From the NCBI GenBank assembly GCA_028288905.1, contig JAQGHJ010000113.1:1-5222 (forward strand): 5,222 nt of DNA, written 5' to 3'. Below the pieces are notes generated by a model that did no database searches, was not told the DNA's origin, and saw only the letters and a list, made by a program, of their open reading frames with translations. The DNA comes from Phycisphaerales bacterium (lineage in GTDB: Bacteria; Planctomycetota; Phycisphaerae; Tepidisphaerales; Tepidisphaeraceae). Shown one piece after another: positions 1 through 5,222 of this stretch (position 1 is its first letter; each line of letters starts with the position of its first letter). The position numbers and the translations under genes were made by a program.

Positions 1-446
1 AGGCGTTCAAGGGCGTCGAGATCGGCCTCGGGTTCGAGACGGCCCGCCGGCCCGGGAGCCTGGTGCACGACGAGATCTTCTACGACGCGGCCCTACGGGA
101 CACGCCGACGCTCGGGTTCGCCCGCGGTAGCAACAACGCCGGCGGGTTGGAGGGCGGGATGACGAACGGCATGCCGGTCGTCGTCCGCGGGGCGATGAAG
201 CCGATCAGCACGCTCGGCAAGCCGTTGCGGAGCATCGACCTGACGACGAACCGAGAGTCCGAGGCCGGGTGGGAGCGGAGCGACATCAGCGCGATCTCGG
301 CCGCCAGTTGTGTAATGGAAAACGTCGTCGCGTTCGAGGTTGCCCGGGCCCTGCTCGAGAAGTTCGGCGGGGACTCGCTAAGGGAGGTCCGGCAGAACTA
401 CGACGCCTACCTGACGGCGGCACGGTCGGTGGCGATCGCTCGTTAA
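1..446 (+). CDS. aroC: Chorismate synthase, C-terminal 147 residues (5' end outside window)
   Basis: Chorismate synthase catalyses the last step of the shikimate pathway, turning 5-enolpyruvylshikimate-3-phosphate into chorismate in the cytoplasm with reduced FMN as cofactor. The frame is open from base 3 and stops with TAA at 444-446. The translation carries the family's C-terminal signatures in order: a GFE-ARRPGS segment, then [29 protein letters not shown] text (bases about 138-203), which belongs to the conserved FMN and substrate-binding region, then a PLRSIDL strand, an ERSD motif, and the ending LLEKFGGDS...NYDAYL, typical of the longer (about 380-400 residue) form. After the RSD the usual family text is roughly VCAVPAA; here it is ISAISAAS, a mild divergence that keeps the aspartate. 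The gene converges on the receiver gene. The start and any operon partners lie left of the window. The identification is very secure. Confidence 0.97.
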   Translation, partial: AFKGVEIGLGFETARRPGSLVHDEIFYDAALRDTPTLGFARGSNNAGGLEGGMTNGMPVVVRGAMKPISTLGKPLRSIDLTTNRESEAGWERSDISAISAASCVMENVVAFEVARALLEKFGGDSLREVRQNYDAYLTAARSVAIAR

Positions 447-457
447 TTCAGGGTAGG

Positions 458-472
458 GTGCGTCGGACGCAC
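458..472. terminator. Palindrome between convergent genes, candidate bidirectional terminator
   Basis: GTGCGT-CGG-ACGCAC forms a perfect 6-bp stem with a 3-base loop, 11 bases after the aroC stop and 43 bases beyond the receiver stop on the other strand. Its position between converging genes suits a shared terminator. Neither side has a run of T, so a classical intrinsic terminator is not shown. The flanking TAGG...GTGCGTC text also resembles short palindromic repeats found dispersed in many bacterial genomes, which is an alternative reading. Confidence 0.4.
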
Positions 473-515
473 TCTCGTTGCCCCCTCGTGCCTCGCGATG
501 TTCCCTTGGCCGGCC

Positions 516-947
516 CTACGGCACGAGTTGACGGGCCGGCCCACCGTCGGGCGAGAGCTCGCCCACCATCCCGCCCGCCGGCGGGTTCAGGTGGGCCTCC
601 AGCCGCCGGGCGAGTTCGGGCCACGTCATGGCACCCTTGCTGATGAACTCGGCGGCCCCGAGCTTGGTCACCTGCCGGCGGGTCGTCTCGTCGGTGACGG
701 CCGAGTAGACAATGATCGGTACGCCGGCCATCGCCGGCCAGTCCTGCAACTCTTCAAGGACAGCCAGTCCGTCCACCTCGGGCATGGACAGGTCGAGCAG
801 GATGAGGTCCGGGCGGGTGCCGGCAAGAAGGTCGAGCGCGTCGGCCCCGCCGGCAGCCAGCAGCGGCTCGTGCCCCGCCCGCCGCAATAGCAGGGACAGG
901 CCCAGCCGGATGCTGTCGGTGTCGTCGACGACCAGGATGCGGGCCAT
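516..947 (-). CDS. Stand-alone response regulator receiver (CheY-like) protein
   Basis: This is a 143-residue single receiver domain, a cytoplasmic phospho-acceptor in a two-component signalling pathway. From Met1 (MARILVVDD) the receiver residues are all present: the acidic pair D8-D9, the phosphoacceptor D52 in LILLDLSMPEVDG, the switch residue S82 in IIVYSA, an aromatic F101 and the invariant lysine K104. The receiver fold ends near residue 124 (LEAHLNPP). A roughly 19-residue Pro/Gly tail without a recognisable output domain follows, so it probably acts by protein contact, as CheY, Spo0F or DivK do. After K104 the common proline is replaced by glycine (SKG). The ATG at 947 is preferred over one at 974 because a GGAG sits 6 bases upstream and the domain begins exactly there. 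No histidine kinase is visible, so its partner is unknown. Confidence 0.93.
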   Translation of the reverse strand: MARILVVDDTDSIRLGLSLLLRRAGHEPLLAAGGADALDLLAGTRPDLILLDLSMPEVDGLAVLEELQDWPAMAGVPIIVYSAVTDETTRRQVTKLGAAEFISKGAMTWPELARRLEAHLNPPAGGMVGELSPDGGPARQLVP

Positions 948-953
948 TTCAGT

Positions 954-957
954 CTCC
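954..957 (-). promoter_or_regulatory. Ribosome binding site deciding the receiver start
   Basis: On the minus strand CTGGAGA precedes the ATG at 947 by 6 bases (GGAG core). It supports the start at 947 rather than the in-frame ATG 27 bases upstream, which would add nine residues before the canonical MARILVVDD. Confidence 0.7.
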
Positions 958-1030
958 AGGAGCCGTGCTTGCACGTCGGCCGACTCAGCCGTGGCGGTCG
1001 ATCGGCACCCACGGCGTCGTCGGTCTTCCG

Positions 1031-1048
1031 CACCGCGGCACCGCGGTG
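1031..1048. repeat. Tandem CACCGCGG repeat with palindromic potential
   Basis: CACCGCGG occurs twice head to tail (1031-1038 and 1039-1046). With the following TG, the second copy forms the perfect 10-base palindrome CACCGCGGTG. The pair can also fold as ACCGCGG/CCGCGGT with a 2-base loop. It lies about 85 bases upstream of the receiver start, inside that gene's likely leader. A regulator site or a leader hairpin is possible; chance in GC-rich DNA is also possible. Confidence 0.35.
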
Positions 1049-1075
1049 TTCGGAATCCGGGAGGATCCTATAGTC

Positions 1076-1081
1076 ATAATA
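1076..1081 (-). promoter_or_regulatory. Candidate -10 element for the receiver gene
   Basis: On the minus strand the sequence reads CTCATATTATGACTATAGG, an AT-rich island in GC-rich surroundings containing TATTAT, close to a sigma-70 -10 hexamer. It lies about 130 bases upstream of the receiver start and downstream of the VOC stop. No convincing -35 hexamer is found at 16-18 bases, so this is a weak candidate. If real, the receiver gene has its own promoter. Confidence 0.3.
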
Positions 1082-1130
1082 TGAGGCCCTTGTCCGAGTT
1101 GGGTGAGACGCACTTCATATGGCCCCTGTT

Positions 1131-1652
1131 TTATGGGTGGCCGGGCGGTCTGGGTTCCATCAGAAGATTTGTCACGTCGAGCGGTTCGGTGACCATAGCT
1201 AACTCGCCCGACCCGGTGCGAGGCCACTCTTCGGGCGGACGGTCGCGGTAGAGTTCGACTCCGTTGCCATCGGGGTCGTGCAGGTAGAGCGCTTCGCTGA
1301 CGCCGTGGTCAGCCGCCCCTTCGAGGGCGACGCCCGCCGCCACCAGCCGCCGGAGCGCGTCCGCCAGGAGCGGCCGCGTGGGGTACAGGATCGCCAAATG
1401 GTAAAGCCCGGTCGAGCCCAGCGGCGGAGGCCGGCCGCCGAGGCTTTCCCACGTGTTGAGCCCGATGTGGTGGTGGTACCCGCCGGCCGAGATGAACGCC
1501 GCACCCTTGCCGAACCTCTGCGTGAGCTGAAAGCCAAGCACTCCGCAGTAAAAGGCGAGCGACCGATCGAGGTCGGCCACCCGCAGGTGGACGTGCCCGA
1601 TCCGGACGCTCGGGTCGATCGGCACGGGCCGGCCGGGAGTGGAATCGACCAT
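1131..1652 (-). CDS. VOC-superfamily protein, CatE/glyoxalase-like ring-cleavage dioxygenase family
   Basis: This 173-residue protein has the paired beta-alpha-beta-beta-beta modules of the vicinal oxygen chelate superfamily, soluble metal-dependent enzymes that include glyoxalase I and extradiol dioxygenases. Module one reads IGHVHLRVADLDRSLAFYCGVLGF (residues about 18-41) and ends in GGYHHHIGLNTW (57-68). Module two starts TGLYHLAILYP (81-91) and ends in the hallmark YLHDPDGNGVELYRDRP (123-139). Likely metal ligands are H22, H85 and E133, with H60-H62 nearby. The YHHHIGLNTW and HDPDGNGVELY texts point to the single-chain CatE-type group often annotated as catechol 2,3-dioxygenase, but the substrate cannot be read from sequence. 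The frame runs upstream to 1940, but the ATG at 1652 sits just before the domain and has a GGAAAG 4 bases upstream, so that start is preferred. The receiver gene follows 183 bases downstream on the same strand. Confidence 0.9.
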   Translation of the reverse strand: MVDSTPGRPVPIDPSVRIGHVHLRVADLDRSLAFYCGVLGFQLTQRFGKGAAFISAGGYHHHIGLNTWESLGGRPPPLGSTGLYHLAILYPTRPLLADALRRLVAAGVALEGAADHGVSEALYLHDPDGNGVELYRDRPPEEWPRTGSGELAMVTEPLDVTNLLMEPRPPGHP

Positions 1653-1656
1653 GAAA

Positions 1657-1662
1657 CTTTCC
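1657..1662 (-). promoter_or_regulatory. Ribosome binding site for the VOC gene
   Basis: On the minus strand GGAAAG lies 4 bases upstream of the ATG at 1652. The spacing is short but acceptable. It favours this start over the far upstream ATG at 1940, whose extra 96 residues are Arg/Ser/Ala-rich and match no VOC family feature. Confidence 0.5.
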
Positions 1663-1728
1663 GGCTTATGTCCGGCGGGTGGGGCAACGTCGCGCGGTGA
1701 GCCTCCCGCTACGGTGGCGGGCGACCCG

Positions 1729-1758
1729 ATATTGTTCTGGAAGCCGAACTTAGCACAA
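1729..1758 (-). promoter_or_regulatory. Candidate promoter for the VOC gene
   Basis: On the minus strand TTGTGC (1758-1753) is followed after 18 bases by CAATAT (1734-1729), about 77 bases upstream of the VOC start. Both hexamers match the sigma-70 consensus only partly. The support is their position, the spacing and the AT-rich setting. Confidence 0.25.
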
Positions 1759-1922
1759 GTTATAACAGTCTGCTCACCGCCGTAGGAGGAGCACTGGTCT
1801 GCCGACGCGTTGGCAACGTTGACGGCGTCGCTTCTCCAAAGCCGATGAGCTCCTCTACTTGTTTGTCGGGCCGCTTGGTGTCGGGCGGTCGCAAATCTCT
1901 CTGGACGTAACGGGCTGAGGGC

Positions 1923-1962
1923 TGCCGAGCGCCGGCCCAAGGCCTCTTTGGCCTCGTCGGCA
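1923..1962. other. Imperfect stem-loop in the divergent region
   Basis: TGCCGA (1923-1928) can pair with TCGGCA (1957-1962), enclosing an inner hairpin AGGCC-TCTTT-GGCCT (1940-1954). The interior loop is lopsided (11 bases against 2) and no T-run follows. It lies about 120 bases upstream of the surface-protein start and could be a leader structure, an operator or chance. Confidence 0.25.
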
Positions 1963-2068
1963 CGGGGCCGAGCGGGCGGCGCGGTTTCGGGCGTACACGG
2001 TTACCGACATTCGGTGGTGAGGCGGGTCGGCTGCGAGCCGGGCCGGCGGTCTGGTTTTATTTACCGGT

Positions 2069-2073
2069 AGGGG
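2069..2073 (+). promoter_or_regulatory. Ribosome binding site of the surface protein
   Basis: AGGGG lies 7 bases upstream of the ATG at 2081 and supports that start. The next in-frame ATG (2153, Met25) would drop the Arg-rich N-terminus and lacks an equally good site. Confidence 0.6.
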
Positions 2074-2080
2074 TACGAGC

Positions 2081-5000
2081 ATGTCGGATCGTCGACGGAA
2101 GTCAGGGGTTCGGGCGGTTGCGGGGCGGGCGGATGAGCGGCGGGCGGCTGGCATGGCGGCCGCCGCCCGCGAAGCGGGCGTGGCGTGGGACCGCTTGGAG
2201 GGCCGCGTGCTGATGTCGTCGGCGCCGGCCGCCGCGGGGCCGGTGGCCCGGGTTGCGTCGGCCGTCGTGCTGGCGGCGGCTACCCCCGCCATTCCGGCCG
2301 TCACGTCGCTGACGCTGATTAACGCAGACACCGACCAGCCGATGGTCGGCCTGACCACCCTGACGAACGGGGCGACGCTCGACCTGTCGAAGCTCCCGAC
2401 GAAGCGGATGAACGTCCGGGCGAACGTGAACAGCACTGCACTCAGCGTGCGGTTCGCCTACGACTCGAACGCGAATTACCGGGTCGAGAGTGGGGCCCCG
2501 TTCTCGCTCGCCGGCGACAGCGGCGGCAACTACGCCCCGTGGACCCCCACCGTCGGCAGCCACACGATCAAGGTGACGCCGTATAGCAAGACCGGCGCGA
2601 CCGGCACCGCCGGGGCGGTGTTCACGATCACGTTCAAGGTGGTGGCGGGGACGACAACGGTCCCGCCGGTCGTACCGCCCACGGTTCCGCCCCCGCCGGT
2701 CGTCGTCAAGCCCGTCGCGGACCTGATCAACGCCGCGACCGACCAGAAGATCGCGACCCTGACCGACGGGTACGTGATCGACCTGTCCAAGATCGGCACC
2801 CGGCTGAACATCCAGGGGACGCCGGTCGGGACGGCCGGCAGCCTGGACTTCCGGATCGACGGCGTGTCGATCAAGACGGAGTCGTTCGCCCCGTACACGA
2901 TTGGCGGCGACGCGATCGTCAACGGTAAGACCGACTACCTCGACTGGACCCCGCCCGTCGGGCAGCACACGTTCCAAGTCGTGCAGTGGTCGAAGGCGGC
3001 GGCGACCGGGACGGTTCAAGGGACCACCACGTTGGCTCTGACGGTGCTGCCGGCCATCGTCGCTCCGCCGCCGGTGCCGCCCGTGCCCCCGACGGTTCCG
3101 ACGGTGCCGGGGTTGTCGGGCCTGACGCTTGTGAACGCGAACACGGACTTAGCCGTCGGGCCGCTGGCGGCGTCCGGGACGACGATCGACCTAACGAACG
3201 GGCAGGCGGCGTTCACGATCCGGGCCGACCCGGCGACCGGCACGTCGGCCGGCCCGGCCGTCGGCAGCGTCGTCTTCGCCGTCGACGGGGTTGCGGCAAC
3301 CGACGACGCCGCACCGTTCACGCTCGGCGGCGAGGACGGGGTCGACCTGCTGCCGTGGGCCGCGACGGTCGGCACGCACGTAATCCAGGTGACGCCCTAC
3401 GCGCTGGCCGGCGGGCTCGGCGACGCCGGGGCGGCCGTGACCGCGACCGTCACGGTCACGAACACGGTCCCGCCGCCGCCGCCGCCGGTCCCCGTGCCGG
3501 GGCCGACCGCGTACCTGATGAACGCCGCCACCGAGGCGAAGATTGCCACCCTGACGGACGGGTACGTGATCGACCTCGGCTCGGTCGGGACCCGGTTGAA
3601 CATCCGCGCCCTGCCCGTCGGGACGGCCGGCAGCATCGTGTTCAAGATCGACGGCGCGGTCGTTAAGACCGAGACGACGGCCCCGTACGCGATCGGGGGG
3701 GACAACGGTCCCAGCGACTACCTCGATTGGACGCCGCCCGTCGGGCAGCACGTGCTGCAGGTGGTCCAGTACAGCGCCGCCGGCGGGGCCGGGACCGTGC
3801 AGGGCACGACCACGCTCGCCCTCACCGTGCTGGCCGCCCCGCTGCCGCCGGCGAACGCGGTGAGCGTGGCCGCCGTCGACCCGACGGCGAAGGAGACCGG
3901 GCAGGACGCCGGGGCGTTCCTCGTCAGCCGGACCGGCCCGACGACCGCCCCGCTGGTCGTGGCATTGGCCGTGGGCGGGTCGGCGGCCGAGGGGCTGGAC
4001 TACGCCGCCCTGCCGCGGACGGTGACGATCCCGGTCGGGGCCGCCACCGTGACGTTCCCGGTGGTGGCGTTCGACGACGTGACCCAGGAGGCGGACGAGA
4101 CGGCGACCGTGACGCTGGTCACCGGGGCCGGCTACTCGATCGCGCCCGCCCTGCCGTCGGCGATCGTCACGATCGGCGACGATGACGCCCCGGCCGCCCA
4201 AATGCCGTTCACCGGCCGCCCGGTCGCCGTCCCGGCGGCCGTCGTCCAAGCGGAGGACTTCGACACCGGCGGCGACTTCGTCGCGTACCACGTCCCGTTG
4301 GGCATCGCGACGACCAACCCGTACCGCCCCGGCGTCATACCGCCGATCGCGGCGACGGCCGACGGCGACGGCGGGTATCAGCTCGATCAGGCCCCGATCG
4401 ATTCGTACTACGAGTACGCCGCCGACGTGGCCGCTCCGGGGCTGTACGACCTGACGATCCGGTACGCCGCTGGAACGGACGGCGGCACCGTTCACGTCCA
4501 GCTGGACGACGTGGACGTGACCGGGCCGATCACCCTCGCCCCGACCGGCGGGTGGGACGCGTACCAGGTGGTCACGGTGTCGAACGTCCCGCTCGGGATC
4601 GGGCGGCACAACCTGACGCTCGGGTTCGACTCGGCCCCGGTGCAGGGCGGCGCGGTGGCGAGCGTCGACTGGTTCGCGTTCGCCCCAGCGGCGGCCGTCG
4701 CGGGACCGGCCTCGGTCGCCGGTGGGTCGGCCGCCCCGGCCCCGGTGCTGTCGGCCGCGCCGGTCGGGACGACCGGTCTCGCCCTGTCCTGGGCCGCCCC
4801 GGCCGGCGGCGACCTCTCCGACGTCGTCCGGTACCGCGTCACGTACACCGGCGACGCCTACCCGTACGCCCCGGCCGGGCAGCGGCAGACACTGGACGTG
4901 CCGGGCACCGCGTCGTCGGTCGTGCTGAGCGGGCTCGTCCCGTTCACGCTGTACACCGTCGACGTGACCGCGATCGACGCGGCCGGCGACGCCCGGCCCG

Positions 5001-5222
5001 CCGCCCGCGCCACCCCGATGACCGCCCCGCTGGCGACCCAGCGGCGATACCTGTACTCGCTCGACGCGCCGCGGAACAAGATCGGGTTCACGAACAACCC
5101 CCGGCAGATCCAGGTGTTCGACGTGTCGGCCGGGCACCAGTGGGTGCGGAACATCCCGCTGCCGGCCGGCGTGTTCAACATCCGCGGGCTGGCGGCGAGC
5201 GTGGCGACCGGGCGGCTGTTCG
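2081..5222 (+). CDS. Giant multidomain surface protein: LEPR-XLL-like, A-B-A-B repeats, Calx-beta, CBM6-like, FnIII (3' end outside window)
   Basis: The frame is open without a stop for 1047 codons and leaves the window. Domains in order: a basic N-terminus (MSDRRRKSG); LEGRVLMSS at residues 39-47, a variant of the LEPR-XLL motif near the N-terminus of large planctomycete exported proteins; an Ala/Val-rich stretch (54-73); four ~110-residue beta-rich repeats at 75-188, 213-323, 346-460 and 477-584, separated by Pro-rich linkers; a Calx-beta domain at about 592-702 with the GLDY, FDD, EADET and IGDDD signatures (calcium-binding family); a CBM6-like carbohydrate-binding domain at about 721-868 (QAEDFDTGG, SYYEYAADVAAPGLYDLTIRYA, GGWDAYQ, SVDWFAF); and a fibronectin III domain at about 888-980 (LSWAAP, YRVTYTG, LVPFTLYTVDVTAID). 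The last ~60 residues (QVFDVSAGHQWVRNIPLPAGVFNIRGLAASVATGRLF) look like a first beta-propeller blade. No standard signal peptide is evident. Adhesion, matrix or polysaccharide binding at the cell surface is inferred. A dockerin or sorting signal could lie beyond the edge. Confidence 0.93.
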   Translation, partial: MSDRRRKSGVRAVAGRADERRAAGMAAAAREAGVAWDRLEGRVLMSSAPAAAGPVARVASAVVLAAATPAIPAVTSLTLINADTDQPMVGLTTLTNGATLDLSKLPTKRMNVRANVNSTALSVRFAYDSNANYRVESGAPFSLAGDSGGNYAPWTPTVGSHTIKVTPYSKTGATGTAGAVFTITFKVVAGTTTVPPVVPPTVPPPPVVVKPVADLINAATDQKIATLTDGYVIDLSKIGTRLNIQGTPVGTAGSLDFRIDGVSIKTESFAPYTIGGDAIVNGKTDYLDWTPPVGQHTFQVVQWSKAAATGTVQGTTTLALTVLPAIVAPPPVPPVPPTVPTVPGLSGLTLVNANTDLAVGPLAASGTTIDLTNGQAAFTIRADPATGTSAGPAVGSVVFAVDGVAATDDAAPFTLGGEDGVDLLPWAATVGTHVIQVTPYALAGGLGDAGAAVTATVTVTNTVPPPPPPVPVPGPTAYLMNAATEAKIATLTDGYVIDLGSVGTRLNIRALPVGTAGSIVFKIDGAVVKTETTAPYAIGGDNGPSDYLDWTPPVGQHVLQVVQYSAAGGAGTVQGTTTLALTVLAAPLPPANAVSVAAVDPTAKETGQDAGAFLVSRTGPTTAPLVVALAVGGSAAEGLDYAALPRTVTIPVGAATVTFPVVAFDDVTQEADETATVTLVTGAGYSIAPALPSAIVTIGDDDAPAAQMPFTGRPVAVPAAVVQAEDFDTGGDFVAYHVPLGIATTNPYRPGVIPPIAATADGDGGYQLDQAPIDSYYEYAADVAAPGLYDLTIRYAAGTDGGTVHVQLDDVDVTGPITLAPTGGWDAYQVVTVSNVPLGIGRHNLTLGFDSAPVQGGAVASVDWFAFAPAAAVAGPASVAGGSAAPAPVLSAAPVGTTGLALSWAAPAGGDLSDVVRYRVTYTGDAYPYAPAGQRQTLDVPGTASSVVLSGLVPFTLYTVDVTAIDAAGDARPAARATPMTAPLATQRRYLYSLDAPRNKIGFTNNPRQIQVFDVSAGHQWVRNIPLPAGVFNIRGLAASVATGRLF
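2303..3049 (+). repeat. First A-B repeat unit of the surface protein
   Basis: Repeat A1 (2303-2644) begins TSLTLINADTDQP and ends near the strand HTIKVTPYS...FTITFKVV. Repeat B1 (2717-3049) begins ADLINAATDQKIATLTDGY and ends HTFQVVQWS...TTLALTVL. A linker rich in Pro and Val (2645-2716) joins them. Both share the plan of an N-A-TD opening, an IDL/LDL strand, a PF/PY-GGD turn, a W-P-VG-H motif and a closing strand, which suggests an Ig-like beta-sandwich. I cannot assign a named family. Confidence 0.85.
3116..3832 (+). repeat. Second A-B repeat unit of the surface protein
   Basis: Repeat A2 (3116-3460) begins SGLTLVNANTD and holds THVIQVTPYA, matching A1. Repeat B2 (3509-3832) begins AYLMNAATEAKIATLTDGY and ends HVLQVVQYS...TTLALTVL, matching B1. 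By hand alignment B1 and B2 share 79 of 108 aligned residues (about 73%) with one 3-residue gap; A1 and A2 are clearly more diverged. Exact 20-base runs recur 792 bases apart (2765-2784 and 3557-3576). The linker at 3461-3508 contains six consecutive CCG codons (3470-3487). Confidence 0.85.

Larger units (their letters stand above)
1653..2080. other. 428-base divergent intergenic region
   Basis: This stretch separates the start codons of the VOC gene and the surface protein, so it must hold both promoters. I find no convincing gene or tRNA in it. It includes an AT-richer patch at about 1729-1770 (possible minus-strand promoter, TTGTGC and CAATAT 18 bases apart at 1758-1729) and a stem-loop at 1923-1962. 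It also holds a start-less plus-strand frame at 1823-1918 (RRRFSKADELLYLFVG...LDVTG, then TGA). Finally there is a T-rich run GGTTTTATTTA at 2053-2063 just before the surface gene's ribosome binding site. Minus-strand frames here are Arg/Pro-rich and have no recognisable features. Confidence 0.6.

Noticed and set aside
712..1251. A plus-strand frame of 179 codons spanning the receiver-VOC spacer
   Set aside because: It is antisense to the receiver gene, Ser/Arg/Pro-rich and without domain features. The receiver on the minus strand has every expected catalytic residue.
1653..1940. N-terminal extension of the VOC frame up to the ATG at 1940
   Set aside because: The extra 96 residues match no VOC feature and would cross the likely promoter region. 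The ATG at 1652 has a ribosome binding site and sits directly before the domain.
1740..2080. A tRNA or riboswitch in the divergent region
   Set aside because: No T-loop GGTTCRA-type motif, cloverleaf pairing or known riboswitch core could be found by eye on either strand.
2102..3019. A minus-strand open frame of 305 codons
   Set aside because: It is antisense to the N-terminal repeats of the surface protein and extremely rich in Arg, Gly, Val, Asp and His, with no recognisable motif. It is a composition shadow.
2303..3832. A CRISPR array or transposon as explanation of the repeats
   Set aside because: The repeats are about 800 bases apart, differ in sequence, keep the reading frame and encode protein modules. 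There are no short repeat-spacer units, terminal inverted repeats or transposase.
2986..4185. Plus-strand frames of 226 and 152 codons at 2986-3666 and 3727-4185
   Set aside because: They are out of frame with the surface gene and consist mostly of Arg, Gly, Ala and Asp. They are shadows of the real frame.
3191..5137. A long minus-strand open frame of 648 codons
   Set aside because: It lies wholly antisense to the surface gene. Its translation is Arg/Gly/Val/Asp-rich low-complexity text with no domain, as expected when a GC-rich gene with G/C third positions is read backwards. The plus-strand frame gives Calx-beta, CBM6-like and FnIII domains over the same bases.

Overview
The window is very GC-rich, with codons ending mostly in G or C. 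It looks like a piece of a planctomycete chromosome, probably from the Gemmata group. This placement is inferred from the base composition, from a giant secreted or surface protein with an N-terminal LEPR-XLL-like motif (LEGRVLMSS), and from that protein's mix of repeats with Calx-beta, CBM6-like and fibronectin type III domains. No sequence search was possible.

Layout from left to right: (1) positions 1-446, plus strand, the last 147 codons of chorismate synthase (aroC). (2) A 69-base convergent gap with a perfect 6-bp palindrome. (3) Positions 947-516, minus strand, a stand-alone CheY-like receiver protein with all the usual receiver residues but no output domain. (4) A 183-base spacer with a tandem CACCGCGG repeat and an AT-rich promoter-like patch. 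(5) Positions 1652-1131, minus strand, a single-chain VOC-superfamily protein resembling CatE/glyoxalase-type extradiol dioxygenases. (6) A 428-base divergent region without a convincing gene. (7) From 2081 to the right edge, plus strand, one open frame of 1047 complete codons that is still open at the last base. It fills about 60% of the window.

The large gene is the main content. Its frame has no stop in the window, while several long but spurious frames run antisense to it. After an Arg-rich N-terminus and the LEPR-XLL-like motif come four ~110-residue beta-rich repeats joined by Pro-rich linkers and arranged A-B-A-B. A Calx-beta domain, a CBM6-like carbohydrate-binding domain, a fibronectin III domain and what looks like the first blade of a beta-propeller follow. 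This is the architecture of a very large cell-surface adhesin or matrix-type protein.

The genes do not form an obvious pathway. aroC is a housekeeping gene of aromatic amino acid synthesis. The receiver and VOC genes share a strand but are 183 bases apart, so co-transcription is possible but not shown. The surface protein is divergent from the VOC gene. I see no CRISPR, mobile element, tRNA, rRNA, phage or defence system. The least ordinary item is the A-B-A-B repeat array in the surface protein.
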